A stretch of DNA of 64,000 nt from Phycisphaeraceae bacterium (GTDB taxonomy: Bacteria; Planctomycetota; Phycisphaerae; Phycisphaerales; UBA1924). Each line of letters starts with the position of its first letter. Position 1 is the stretch's first letter. Positions 28,990 to 36,871 of the stretch are shown piece by piece. The DNA is taken from the NCBI GenBank assembly GCA_019636795.1, contig JAHBWW010000003.1, forward strand, positions 434,001-498,000. Direction: 5' to 3'. Made by a program: the position numbers and the translations under genes. Under the pieces are notes generated by a model. It had not been told where the DNA came from and searched no databases. It was given only the letters and a program-made list of their open reading frames with translations.

Positions 28990-30515
28990 CGCCCGATACC
29001 ACACTCGCCCCGCAAACCAATCGCTACAGCCGCCCGCTGACTTCGGACCAGCCGGTGTCGCGTCAGGCCCGCGTGCTCGATGGGCTCTCCGACATCCGCC
29101 GCTACTTTCATCGCAACACCAGACCGATCTACTTCGTCAGTGCCACCGCTTTCAATCTGCTTGGCATGGACGAATGGATCCGCAACTTCACGTTCATCAA
29201 CTCGATCGACAGTTTCGACGGTCAGCACCCCAACGTCTTCGTTCCGCCTCCGATCGAGCACGAGCCGTTCACGTCGATCGAGGACATCAACAACTATCTT
29301 CTGTCGCACCCTGCGGTGGCCGAACTGGTGGGCGATCGTGGCGCGGGCGGCAAGGCCCTCTTTCTGATGTTTGACGAAATGACCGAGCACCTGTGCCGAA
29401 GTCTGGGGCTCGAGGTCGCCTTCCCGCCAGCCGCGCTGCGCTCGAAAGTCGATGACAAGATGGAAACCACGCGCATCGGCAACCGTGCCGGCGTGCAGTC
29501 AGTGCCCAATGTCCTTGGCCGTGTCGATTCGTACGCAGCCCTGCGCGAGCTGGCCCGGCCTCTGGGCGACGATCTGGTCATTCAGACCGCCTATGGCGAT
29601 TCGGGCCAGACGACCTTCTTCGTCTCGAACGAAGCCGACTTCAAGAAATACGCCGATCAGATCATCAGTGCGCCCGAGGTCAAGGTGATGAAGCGCATCC
29701 GCTGCCGCGGCGCCGCGCTCGAAGCCTGCGCTACACGTCATGGCACGATCGTCGGCCCGCTCATGACCGAACTGGTCGGCTTTCCCGAACTCACGCCTTA
29801 TCGCGGCGGGTGGTGCGGCAACGAGGTCTTCGCCGGTGCTTTCGACGCGGGGATCCGCGCGCGGGCCCGCGAGGCTGCGTTCTCATTTGGCGAAGAACTG
29901 CGCGCGATGGGCTACAAGGGATACTTCGAGCTCGACTTTCTGGTCGATCTCGACTCGGGCGAGGTGTATCTTGGTGAGTGCAATCCGCGCATCACGGGCG
30001 CCAGTTCGATGACCAATCTCGCGGCCTTTGCGCACGCCGACGCCCCTCTCGTGCTCTTTCACCTCCTCGAGTGGATGGGGGTCGAGTACAACCTCGACGT
30101 CGACAGTCTCAACGCGCGCTGGGCCGACCCTGACAACATCGATTCCTGGAGCCAGCTTGTCATCAAGTTCACCGACGATCAGATCGACCGCATCACGCAC
30201 GCCCCGCCCAGCGGTCTGTGGGAGCTGGTCCCCGGCGGCGGTATCCGCTACGTCCGCCCGCAGACCCATCGCCGCACTGTGCAGTACGAGAACCGCGCGT
30301 TCTTCCTGCGCATCAGCGGCGCAGGCGACTATCGCTACAAAGGTGCCGAGCTGGGCATTCTTGTGAGTCCCGGCCGCTTCATGGATGACGAGTTCAACCT
30401 GACCGAGCGTGCCAAGGCCTGGATCGACGGCATCCGCAGCCAGTACGCGGGCGCCCCGCTGGTGCCGGAGGCTCCCGAGCCTTCGCTCGATCCGCACGAC
30501 TTCAAACTGCTCTGA
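28986..30515 (+). CDS. ATP-grasp ligase (carboxylate-amine ligase type, often labelled biotin carboxylase)
   Basis: The 509-residue protein has an ATP-grasp core: 'SKVDDKMETTRIGNRAGVQ' begins the ATP-binding region, 'LVIQTAYGDSGQTTFFV' is the glycine-rich loop, and the Mg-binding acidic pair is in 'GYFELDFLVD' and 'VYLGECNPRITGASS'. There is no carboxyltransferase or biotinyl domain nearby, so a carboxylase role is unlikely. ATP-grasp enzymes of this type activate a carboxylate as acyl phosphate and join it to an amine. The gene overlaps the PLP enzyme gene by 4 bases (ATGA) and is followed after 10 bases by the C45 gene, so the five products should act together. Substrates are unknown. Confidence 0.88.
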   Translation: MTPDTTLAPQTNRYSRPLTSDQPVSRQARVLDGLSDIRRYFHRNTRPIYFVSATAFNLLGMDEWIRNFTFINSIDSFDGQHPNVFVPPPIEHEPFTSIEDINNYLLSHPAVAELVGDRGAGGKALFLMFDEMTEHLCRSLGLEVAFPPAALRSKVDDKMETTRIGNRAGVQSVPNVLGRVDSYAALRELARPLGDDLVIQTAYGDSGQTTFFVSNEADFKKYADQIISAPEVKVMKRIRCRGAALEACATRHGTIVGPLMTELVGFPELTPYRGGWCGNEVFAGAFDAGIRARAREAAFSFGEELRAMGYKGYFELDFLVDLDSGEVYLGECNPRITGASSMTNLAAFAHADAPLVLFHLLEWMGVEYNLDVDSLNARWADPDNIDSWSQLVIKFTDDQIDRITHAPPSGLWELVPGGGIRYVRPQTHRRTVQYENRAFFLRISGAGDYRYKGAELGILVSPGRFMDDEFNLTERAKAWIDGIRSQYAGAPLVPEAPEPSLDPHDFKLL

Positions 30516-30525
30516 CGCGGCCCGC

Positions 30526-31509
30526 ATGATGCAGCTCGAAACCACCTTCCGCGCGATCGACGAGCCTCAGCCGGGCGAAGCGCTCGCGGCGATCTACAGC
30601 GAGTATGCTCCGGCGTATCGACGCTGGTTTATGCGCGAGGGCGAAGCGGCCCGCCCCGCGCTGGCTCAGTCGCGCCAGATGCTGCGCGACCACATGCCCG
30701 AGTTGGCCATCCTGCACGAGGATCTGTGCGATCTGGTGGGCGCCGGCCACCTCGACGCGCGCCTGCTCGCGCTGTACCGTCCGCCTCCCATGGTGCGAGG
30801 CTGCTCGCAGGCCGCGGTCGTGCGCGACGGACGCGCTGCGCTCGTGCGCAACTACGACCACGCCCCGCACCTGTGCGACGCGGTGATTCTTCGAGCCCGC
30901 TGGCTTGGCGTGGGAACGATCGTCTCGACCGATTGCCTCTGGGGGGCGCTCGATGGCGTGAGCGACGCGGGGCTGGCCGTGGCGCTGGCCTTTGGTGGCG
31001 ACCGCGCCACCGGCGATGGCTTTGCCGCTTCGCTGGTCGTGCGTTACCTGCTCCAGACCTGCGACAGCGTCGCGGCCGCGAGCGCGGCGCTGTCTCGGCT
31101 GCCGGTCGCGATGCCCTACACGTTCGCGCTGCTCGACGCTGCGGGCCGCGGCGCGACGGTGCATGTCGGCCCGGGCCGCGCAGCGCGCGTTACCGACACT
31201 CCGGTTTCGACCAATCATCAGGACGCGGTCGCGTGGCCCGCGTACGAGCGCTTCGTCGAGAGTTGCGCTCGCCACGAGTATCTGTCCGCGCTGCTGCACA
31301 ACCCCGAGTCGAGCCTCGAAGCGATCATCGCCCGCTTTCTCGATCCTCCGTTGTTTCGCACGCAGTGGTCGCGTGGCTCGGGGACGCTGTACACGCTCGT
31401 CTGCGAGCCCTCGGCGGGCACGGCGCGCTATGTGTGGCCCCAGTGCGAGCGCTCTTACGGCTTTGCGGCCTTTGCGCCCGAAGCGTTCACGGTGACCTAC
31501 CGCGCATGA
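30526..31509 (+). CDS. C45-family Ntn hydrolase / acyltransferase
   Basis: The 327-residue protein resembles isopenicillin N acyltransferase-type (peptidase C45) enzymes. The nucleophile pattern 'RGCSQAAVVRDGRAALVRNYD' puts a Cys at residue 93 with the family's downstream N-Y/W-D; cleavage before Cys93 would free the N-terminal nucleophile. Later, 'TVHVGPGRAARVTDTPVSTN' and 'WPAYERFVE' fit the acyltransferase C-terminal half. Such enzymes transfer or hydrolyse acyl groups on amines. Two adjacent ATG codons stand at 30526 and 30529. It is last in the five-gene operon. A stretch of about 275 bases without a gene follows before the cobalamin riboswitch. Autocleavage is predicted, not shown. Confidence 0.85.
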   Translation: MMQLETTFRAIDEPQPGEALAAIYSEYAPAYRRWFMREGEAARPALAQSRQMLRDHMPELAILHEDLCDLVGAGHLDARLLALYRPPPMVRGCSQAAVVRDGRAALVRNYDHAPHLCDAVILRARWLGVGTIVSTDCLWGALDGVSDAGLAVALAFGGDRATGDGFAASLVVRYLLQTCDSVAAASAALSRLPVAMPYTFALLDAAGRGATVHVGPGRAARVTDTPVSTNHQDAVAWPAYERFVESCARHEYLSALLHNPESSLEAIIARFLDPPLFRTQWSRGSGTLYTLVCEPSAGTARYVWPQCERSYGFAAFAPEAFTVTYRA

Positions 31510-31816
31510 GAAAGGGAGCGCAGCCGCACCATTTCGACTGCACTCCCCAATGGCTCTCCACGGGTTGCGCATCCGCTTTTTTGCCTCGATGAGGCGAAGG
31601 CGCACAATGCCCGATCGCCTTCTCGCCTCACAGGGGCGAATGCCCGGCGCGGTGGCCATGGCTCTGCATGTCCACCATCAACGACCCGGACCGCCCACCG
31701 CATACCCCCCCGCCTTTCCTGGTGCCTCGTGCCCAGTGCCTAGTGCCTCCCTCCCACCCCTACCCCAGACAATCTCTCCACACCCCTTGACACACGGCCA
31801 AGATCGTGTACGCTGA
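31510..31816. other. Intergenic stretch between the C45 gene and the riboswitch
   Basis: No convincing gene is seen here. A GCCTC-GAT-GAGGC hairpin near 31590 has T residues on the wrong side for a terminator on either strand. A run of short 'gtgcct' repeats lies around 31720-31750. The promoter described separately ends this stretch. Confidence 0.5.
31787..31814 (+). promoter_or_regulatory. Sigma-70-type promoter for the riboswitch operon
   Basis: A perfect -35 hexamer TTGACA (31787-31792) is followed 16 bases later by TACGCT (31809-31814), a weak -10. The expected start, about 31821, falls at the beginning of the riboswitch P1 stem, so the exact -10 may be slightly upstream. The -35 is seen; the pairing with this -10 is inferred. 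Confidence 0.5.
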
Positions 31817-32184
31817 GCGTGTCGTTGGTGCCCGCGCGGGAGCGGGCAGGCCTCGTGCTGGTGCAGCGGGCTCCGAATACAGATAACGGAGTCACTGGGC
31901 CAGGGCGGGGAGTAGGGAAGTGTGGTCAGAATCCACCGCGGACGCGCCGCCGTAGAGGGCGAAGATGCGAGCCACGCTGGGCTGATCGGGAACGGAGTGA
32001 TTCGGGCGGGCAAGAGCTCGCACCGGGCGGGCAAGGGCTCGCGGCACACCGGGACCGATCTCAGTCAGCGTTCGAGCGAGAGGCTCCGGGTCATGCCCGG
32101 CTCGGTCGAGGTCACTGTCCAGAGATTGGACGGGAAGGCCGGTTTTCGCAGAGCCCTGAGCCGGAAGACCTGCCATCGACATGC
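31817..32184 (+). promoter_or_regulatory. Cobalamin (B12) riboswitch, enlarged
   Basis: Conserved elements of the cobalamin aptamer occur in the right order: GGTGCCC (31827), GGGAA (31915) followed by GGTCAGAATCC, a GCGGACGCGCC core, AGCCACGCTGG (near 31970), GGGAAGGC (32132-32139) and the B12 box AGCCGGAAGACCTGCC (32159-32174). The ends close an 8-bp P1 stem: GCGTGTCG (31817-31824) with CGACATGC (32177-32184), one G-U pair. The arm between the GCCACTG-like and GGGAAGGC elements is about 150 bases, far longer than usual, and contains a 21-bp tandem duplication (32004-32045). Binding of adenosylcobalamin or a related corrinoid should switch off the downstream genes when B12 is plentiful. Confidence 0.93.
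32004..32045 (+). repeat. 21-bp tandem duplication inside the riboswitch arm
   Basis: Two adjacent copies of a 21-base unit beginning GGGCGGGCAAG(A/G)GCTCGC, 32004-32024 and 32025-32045, differ at a few positions. They lie in the expanded peripheral arm of the cobalamin aptamer, outside the conserved core. Confidence 0.75.
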
Positions 32185-32291
32185 ATGGTGCGGCCCTCGC
32201 GCTTGGGGCCCGGCTGCTGTCGGTGCGCGCTTCTCCCCGCGTCCGAAGTACCCGGATCAGCCCGCGAGTCGCCGTCAGACACTGGCGGGAG

Positions 32292-32332
32292 AGCGTTCAG
32301 CGCGAAACAGAACGCTGCGGGGCCATCGGCCC
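32292..32332 (+). promoter_or_regulatory. Candidate expression platform hairpins before the first B12 gene
   Basis: Two hairpins lie between the aptamer and the start codon: AGCGTT/AACGCT (32292-32316) and GGGCC-ATC-GGCCC (32320-32332). The second abuts a purine-rich GGATGGG just before the GTG start. No T-run follows, so control of translation initiation is more likely than termination. Inference from position only. Confidence 0.35.
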
Positions 32333-32345
32333 GGATGGGTTTGTT

Positions 32346-33191
32346 GTGAAAGAACATGGTGTTTTTGTGTGTGCTGCCTCGGCCGCGATCGCTCTGGCCG
32401 CCGGGGGTGCTTCGGCTGGACACTGGGCCAGCGCCGTCATCGACTATGACCCCGGCACGGACCCCGCCTTCGGCTACACCGACCCCGCTGCGGCGCTCGG
32501 GGCCGCCAGCCGCATGAGCGGGGCCTCGTTCGGCTTCCCCAGCGTCGTCAGCCCCTTCAGCCCGCCCTTCGAGACCGATCAGATCGTCTCGATCGGCCAC
32601 GGCGGCAGCATCACGCTGCGCATGGGTCGCAAAATCCGCGATGCGGCGCATCACGCCTTCGGTGTGGATTTCATCGTCTTCGCCAACGCGGGCTTCATCG
32701 ACGTCGGCTATCCATCCGGACTCGTCGGCAACGCGCCCACACTGTTTGGCGTTGGGGCCAGCGTGCTCATCGAGGCCAGCAACGACAACCTGCACTGGTT
32801 CACAGTCGAGATGCGGCGGCTGGACCTCTTCCCGACGCTGGGCTACCTCGACAGCGGGCCCTTTGACGCCTTGCCGGGCAGCATCGAGAGCGACTTTCGC
32901 GTCGCGATGGACCCGTCGCTTAGCCTGAGCGATGTCGCGGGACTCAGTTACGCCGAACTGATCGCCCTCTACGGCACCTCGGGCGGCGGCATCGGGCTTG
33001 ATCTGGCCTCCTCGGGCCTGAGCGAAGCACGATATCTGCGCTTCACGCACGGCGGCGATTCGTTCGAGCCGTTCGAGATCGATGCGGTGTCGGTGGTTCC
33101 TGCGCCGGGTGGGTTGGCGGCGCTCATGGTGGGCGCCGGGCTGGCGCTACGGAGGAGCAGAAGCAGCGCCAAGGAGAGAGGCTGCTTCTGA
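32346..33191 (+). CDS. B12-regulated surface protein with PEP-CTERM-like tail
   Basis: The mature protein of roughly 280 residues begins with a short signal peptide ('VCAASAAIALAAGGASAG'). The body contains 'SAVIDYDPGTDPAFGY', 'QIVSIGHGGSITLRMG' and 'GVDFIVFANAGFIDV'. This resembles, as I recall it, surface proteins found in Bacteroidota B12-transport loci (pattern VxEYxPG...SLGxGGxIxLxF...DFxVFGNAF). The C-terminus 'VVPAPGGLAALMVGAGLALR' followed by basic residues is a PEP-CTERM-type sorting signal. The GTG at 32346 is chosen because it directly precedes the signal peptide; a GTG at 32367 is possible. It is the first gene after the riboswitch and presumably binds or displays something linked to corrinoid uptake. 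Confidence 0.78.
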   Translation: MKEHGVFVCAASAAIALAAGGASAGHWASAVIDYDPGTDPAFGYTDPAAALGAASRMSGASFGFPSVVSPFSPPFETDQIVSIGHGGSITLRMGRKIRDAAHHAFGVDFIVFANAGFIDVGYPSGLVGNAPTLFGVGASVLIEASNDNLHWFTVEMRRLDLFPTLGYLDSGPFDALPGSIESDFRVAMDPSLSLSDVAGLSYAELIALYGTSGGGIGLDLASSGLSEARYLRFTHGGDSFEPFEIDAVSVVPAPGGLAALMVGAGLALRRSRSSAKERGCF

Positions 33192-33233
33192 GACAGATCG
33201 CCCGGGCCGATCGAAAGGTCGGCTCCGGGTGTT

Positions 33234-34748
33234 GTGAGAAACAACGTGACAACGCGATGCATGAGTAGCACCCGCGCGCTGGCAGCCAGCGCGCTCGCGG
33301 CCGCGCTGTGCCCCGGGGCGAGCGCGCAGGACTGGACGCATCACGCGCGCGGGCCCGAGCGCGTCGCCGCGATCGATCTTGCGCTGGCCGGGGCCATCGG
33401 CTCGCCCACCTGGGTGCGCAGCACGACCGCGCAGGGCGCGGCCATCGAGTTCGTCGGCCAGGCTTCGCTCGTTGCGGCGGCCGATGTGATCGTCGCGACC
33501 GGTTGGATCGGCAACGACTTCTTCGCCATCGCGATCGAGAGCGCCGACGGCAACGTGCGCTGGATGGCGCCGATGCCCCAGCCGGTCGCCGATTCATGGT
33601 CAGCCCCCGCGATCGACACATCGCGCGCGACGGCGATCGTCGCCAGCGGCCGCGCGATCAAGGCTCTGTCGCTGGCCGACGGCGCCACAGTCTGGGAAAT
33701 CGGCACAATGAGCGACATCGTCAACGCCGCGCCGCTCATCGTCGAGAACGCAGGCAGCGCGGCACGCGCGTTCATGACCGATTTCGGTTTCGGCGCTCAG
33801 CCTGGACGACTCTACGCGATCAATCTCGATGCCTTCGATGCAATCAGCAACCCATTCGCGCCCGGTGACCTCGTCTGGAGCCGCGCGATCGGCCCGCTCT
33901 CGGGCGCGACGCCCGCGCTGCATGAACATCGCGTGCTCATCGCCACCAGTGACGGCCGCGTGCTGGCCTTTGACGCCACCGCGGTCGCGGATCACGCGCC
34001 GCTGTTCGAAGCCATCAACCCGACGGGCCTCGGCTTCTTCGGGGGGATCAGCGTGCGCGACGGCTTTGCCTACGCGGCCAGCTACGCCTTCTTCGGCGGA
34101 CTCTCGTCGGCCAACATGATCAAGATCGACGCGGCGACGGGCACCGTCATCTGGTCAGTGCCCAGCAACCGCACCGACGCGACGCCCGTGCCGCTGGCCG
34201 ATGGACGCATTCTGCTCTCGGCGGGCATCGCAGGCTTCGGGTCGCAGCCGTCGCTGTCGCTGTATGTCGATCATGGCGCAAGCGTCAGCCGCGCATGGGA
34301 TACGCATCTGGCCGGTGGGCCCGCGGCTGGATTCTGGACCTTCACGCCGGTCGCGCTCGAAACCATGAATCAAGCGCTCGCGCCCGCGCCGCCCGCTGCC
34401 AACGATCCGCTGGGCCCCATGCCGCGCACGCTGCGACTGGATCTCGCGAAACATCCGACCGACGCGGGGTTCGTGGTCGAGACTATCGAGGGCGCGGCGA
34501 TCTCGGCGGCCACAGCAAGCGGGCAGTTCTTCGGCGTCGGCGCCGGAGGCGTCGCGGCCTTCGCCGCAGCACTGGTCAACTGCCCCGGAGACTTCAACGG
34601 CAACGGCACCATCGACATCTTCGACGCCATCGCGTTCCTGGCGGCCTTCTCGGCCCGCGACCCGGCGGCCGACCTCAACGGCGACGGACTCTTCGACTTT
34701 TTCGACGTACAATTGTTTCTGGCCCAGTACGCAGCAGGGTGTTCATAG
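33234..34748 (+). CDS. Secreted PQQ-like beta-propeller with Gly-Cys dockerin tail
   Basis: The 504-residue secreted protein has an Ala-rich signal peptide ending near 'CPGASA'. The body has PQQ-like propeller repeats: 'VIVATGWIGNDFFAIAIESA' with 'DGNVRWMAPMP', 'AIVASGRAIKALSLADGATV', 'VLIATSDGRVLAFDATA' and 'MIKIDAATGTVIWSVPS'. The last 55 residues carry two dockerin-like calcium loops ('DFNGNGTIDIFDAIAFL', 'DLNGDGLFDFFDVQLFL') and end in GCS. A start at 33261 (MSSTRALAAS) is an alternative to the GTG at 33234. It lies downstream of the riboswitch, 42 bases after the surface protein and immediately before the pseudopilin. In Bacteroides the B12-capture protein BtuG is also a propeller, so a corrinoid-binding role is a reasonable guess, not shown. 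Confidence 0.85.
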   Translation: MRNNVTTRCMSSTRALAASALAAALCPGASAQDWTHHARGPERVAAIDLALAGAIGSPTWVRSTTAQGAAIEFVGQASLVAAADVIVATGWIGNDFFAIAIESADGNVRWMAPMPQPVADSWSAPAIDTSRATAIVASGRAIKALSLADGATVWEIGTMSDIVNAAPLIVENAGSAARAFMTDFGFGAQPGRLYAINLDAFDAISNPFAPGDLVWSRAIGPLSGATPALHEHRVLIATSDGRVLAFDATAVADHAPLFEAINPTGLGFFGGISVRDGFAYAASYAFFGGLSSANMIKIDAATGTVIWSVPSNRTDATPVPLADGRILLSAGIAGFGSQPSLSLYVDHGASVSRAWDTHLAGGPAAGFWTFTPVALETMNQALAPAPPAANDPLGPMPRTLRLDLAKHPTDAGFVVETIEGAAISAATASGQFFGVGAGGVAAFAAALVNCPGDFNGNGTIDIFDAIAFLAAFSARDPAADLNGDGLFDFFDVQLFLAQYAAGCS

Positions 34749-35525
34749 ATGATGCGACGCGGATTCTCTCTGATCGAACTTCTCGTGGTCATCGCGATCA
34801 TCGCGGTGCTGCTGGCCATTCTCGTCCCCGCGCTGTCGAGCGTGCGCTCGACAGCCCGCACGGTCATGTGCCTGTCCAACCTGCGTCAGCTGGGCGTGGC
34901 GTGGAGTGTTTACGCCGACGATTTTCAGTCTTACGCGATGCCCGCGGCCGATGCGCCACCCGCCGGGCACGAGTCGGACACCGTGTACTGGTTCGGCGCG
35001 GTGGGCAACATCTCGGGCACGGTCGAAGCCGAGCGCGGGTTTCTCGCGCCATACCTCGAAGCGACGCTGCACGACCTGAGCGTGTTCGAATGCCCCAATC
35101 AGCCGTGGGGCACATACGCCGCGCAGACCGCGCCCGGCACCATCACGACAACCTACGGCTACAACGGCTACTACCTGAGCCCTTCAAAGACACCCGGCTG
35201 GTCGATGCAGATCGGCCATCGCCCGTGGCGGAGGACGTGGGAGATCCGCCAGCCCGCCGAACTGCTGATCTTTGCCGATACGCTCCTGCCCGGCAGCCCG
35301 CCGCGCAACAGCGCGCTGCTCGACCCGCCGATGCTGTATCAGGCCCGCCGCGGATGGGTGACCAACTCCTTCCCCACGACAGCCTTTCGCCACGCCGGGG
35401 CCGTTGCAACACTTTCGGCCGACGTGAGCGGGAAGGTCGAGCAGGGCGACAAGGAACAGATGACCCACGGCATCATCGGTTCACTCGACATGCGGCGCTA
35501 TGTGCCCGACTGGATGAACTGGTAG
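34749..35525 (+). CDS. Type II secretion-type pseudopilin, DUF1559-like
   Basis: The 258-residue protein begins with a prepilin peptidase site: MMRRG followed by [20 protein letters not shown], with Glu at position 5 of the mature helix. The rest contains '[19 protein letters not shown]' and a degenerate '[18 protein letters not shown]', matching the planctomycetal DUF1559 layout with its H-x9-D element. It starts directly after the dockerin-tailed propeller (stop 34748, start 34749), so it belongs to the same riboswitch-controlled transcript. It might form a pseudopilus or fibre that carries or spaces the partner surface proteins. It is convergent with lpxB. Confidence 0.9.
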   Translation: MMRRGFSLIELLVVIAIIAVLLAILVPALSSVRSTARTVMCLSNLRQLGVAWSVYADDFQSYAMPAADAPPAGHESDTVYWFGAVGNISGTVEAERGFLAPYLEATLHDLSVFECPNQPWGTYAAQTAPGTITTTYGYNGYYLSPSKTPGWSMQIGHRPWRRTWEIRQPAELLIFADTLLPGSPPRNSALLDPPMLYQARRGWVTNSFPTTAFRHAGAVATLSADVSGKVEQGDKEQMTHGIIGSLDMRRYVPDWMNW

Positions 35526-35530
35526 GTCAC

Positions 35531-36736
35531 TTAATCGGCCCGCGCGACGACTACTGGTTCGGGTGTCAGACTCGAAGCCTGCGTCAGTCCCGCGACGCGC
35601 GCAATGACCTCGGCGGCAGCCGATGCCGCGTTGTGGCCCTCGAACGCCGCGGACACTTCACGCAGCGCGCGCTTCTGAGTCTCGACAAGTTCGGGCCGTT
35701 CGAGCAGCCCCACGGCTTCATTGACAATGTCATCGGGCCCGCCGAAGTGCGGCACCAGCTCGGGCACAATGCGGCGGCCAGCGATGAGATTGGGCAGGCT
35801 GAAGTAAGGCGTCTTGACGAGCCACCGCCCGATGAGGTTGTACATCAGGCGACTTGATTTGTACACAATCACCATGGGCTTGTACTGCCGCGCGACCTGG
35901 AGCGTCACCGTGCCCGAGACCACCAGACACAGATCGGCCCAGCGGATCGCCGCGTCTGTCTGGCCGCTCACGACACTGAGTTTCGCCGGCCACGGCGCGC
36001 CGCCCGCCATGCCGTAGACAACGCTCTCGGTCTCGGGCCGCGCCACCGCGACGACCCCCGCCATGCCGGGGTGTTCGGATGCGATGCGCCCGAACGCCGC
36101 GAGCAGCAGCGGAAAGTTGGCCTCGATCTCGGCGGGCCGCGAACCGGGCAGCAGGGCGATCTTGGGCGTCCCTTCGCTCCACCGCGCGATCGCCGCATCG
36201 AGCGCGGCCAGATCGAGCGGATGGTCATACAACGGATGGCCCACGAAGCGCGCCCGCACGTTGTGCTTGCGGAACCACGCTTCCTCGAAGGGCAGCAGGC
36301 AGCAGACGAAACTGGTCAGCCGCCGCAACTTGTTGACCCGCCAGCTCGCCCACGCCCAGACCTGCGGCGCGACCAGGTGCACGACCTTGGCGCCCGACGC
36401 GCGGGCCATCGCGCAGATCGGGAAGTTGGCCGCCGGTGAATCGACCGGCACATGCACATCGATCGGATGCTCGGCCAGCCATGCCTTGATGCGCTTGTTG
36501 ATGCGGCGGTGCTCAAGAATCTTGCCCAGGCCGGGCACACCCATCACCGCATCGCGACCGGTTTGCTCAACCACGCTCGCGCCCGCAGCGGCCATCTTCG
36601 GCCCGCCCCACGCAAACACCTCGGTCTGCGGATGGCGGGCGAGCAACTCGGCGATCACGGCCGAAGCGTGGTCATCGCCCGACGGCTCAAAGCCGGTAAA
36701 GAGAATGCGCACAGGCCTGTCACGCAAGCCGGACAT
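35531..36736 (-). CDS. lpxB: Lipid-A-disaccharide synthase
   Basis: The 401-residue GT19 glycosyltransferase condenses UDP-2,3-diacylglucosamine and lipid X at the inner membrane. The N-terminal pattern 'RILFTGFEPSGDDHASAVI' matches LpxB ('GExSGDxhga'). Further marks are 'VVHLVAPQVWAWASWRVNKL', 'FVGHPLYD', 'IALLPGSRPAEIEANFPLLL' and 'LVVSGTVTLQVARQYKPMVI'. The ATG at 36736 was chosen because the family usually starts just before this motif; upstream in-frame starts (36772, 36799) are possible. Its presence supports an outer membrane with lipid A. It is divergent from the UDP-glucose dehydrogenase gene. Confidence 0.94.
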   Translation of the reverse strand: MSGLRDRPVRILFTGFEPSGDDHASAVIAELLARHPQTEVFAWGGPKMAAAGASVVEQTGRDAVMGVPGLGKILEHRRINKRIKAWLAEHPIDVHVPVDSPAANFPICAMARASGAKVVHLVAPQVWAWASWRVNKLRRLTSFVCCLLPFEEAWFRKHNVRARFVGHPLYDHPLDLAALDAAIARWSEGTPKIALLPGSRPAEIEANFPLLLAAFGRIASEHPGMAGVVAVARPETESVVYGMAGGAPWPAKLSVVSGQTDAAIRWADLCLVVSGTVTLQVARQYKPMVIVYKSSRLMYNLIGRWLVKTPYFSLPNLIAGRRIVPELVPHFGGPDDIVNEAVGLLERPELVETQKRALREVSAAFEGHNAASAAAEVIARVAGLTQASSLTPEPVVVARAD

Positions 36737-36871
36737 GAGGCGAATCGTAGGTGTGGTCGCAACGCCGGCCATGGATGGGATCGGGCGATTGGGCGCCACA
36801 TATCATGGCCGCGGGCTTGAACGTCAAACTTCACCTAGACTTTCGACCACCCCACAGGGAGAACCGCGCGG

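Noticed and set aside
28986..30515. Biotin carboxylase subunit of an acyl-CoA carboxylase
   Set aside because: No biotinyl carrier or carboxyltransferase gene is present, and the neighbours point to amide ligation.
31585..31612. Terminator after the C45 gene
   Set aside because: The GCCTC-GAT-GAGGC hairpin has its T-run before the stem on the plus strand, so it cannot act as an intrinsic terminator on either strand.
31819..32349. Possible gene in the 31.8-32.3 kb gap
   Set aside because: The stretch is explained by the cobalamin riboswitch, whose conserved blocks and P1 stem are visible.
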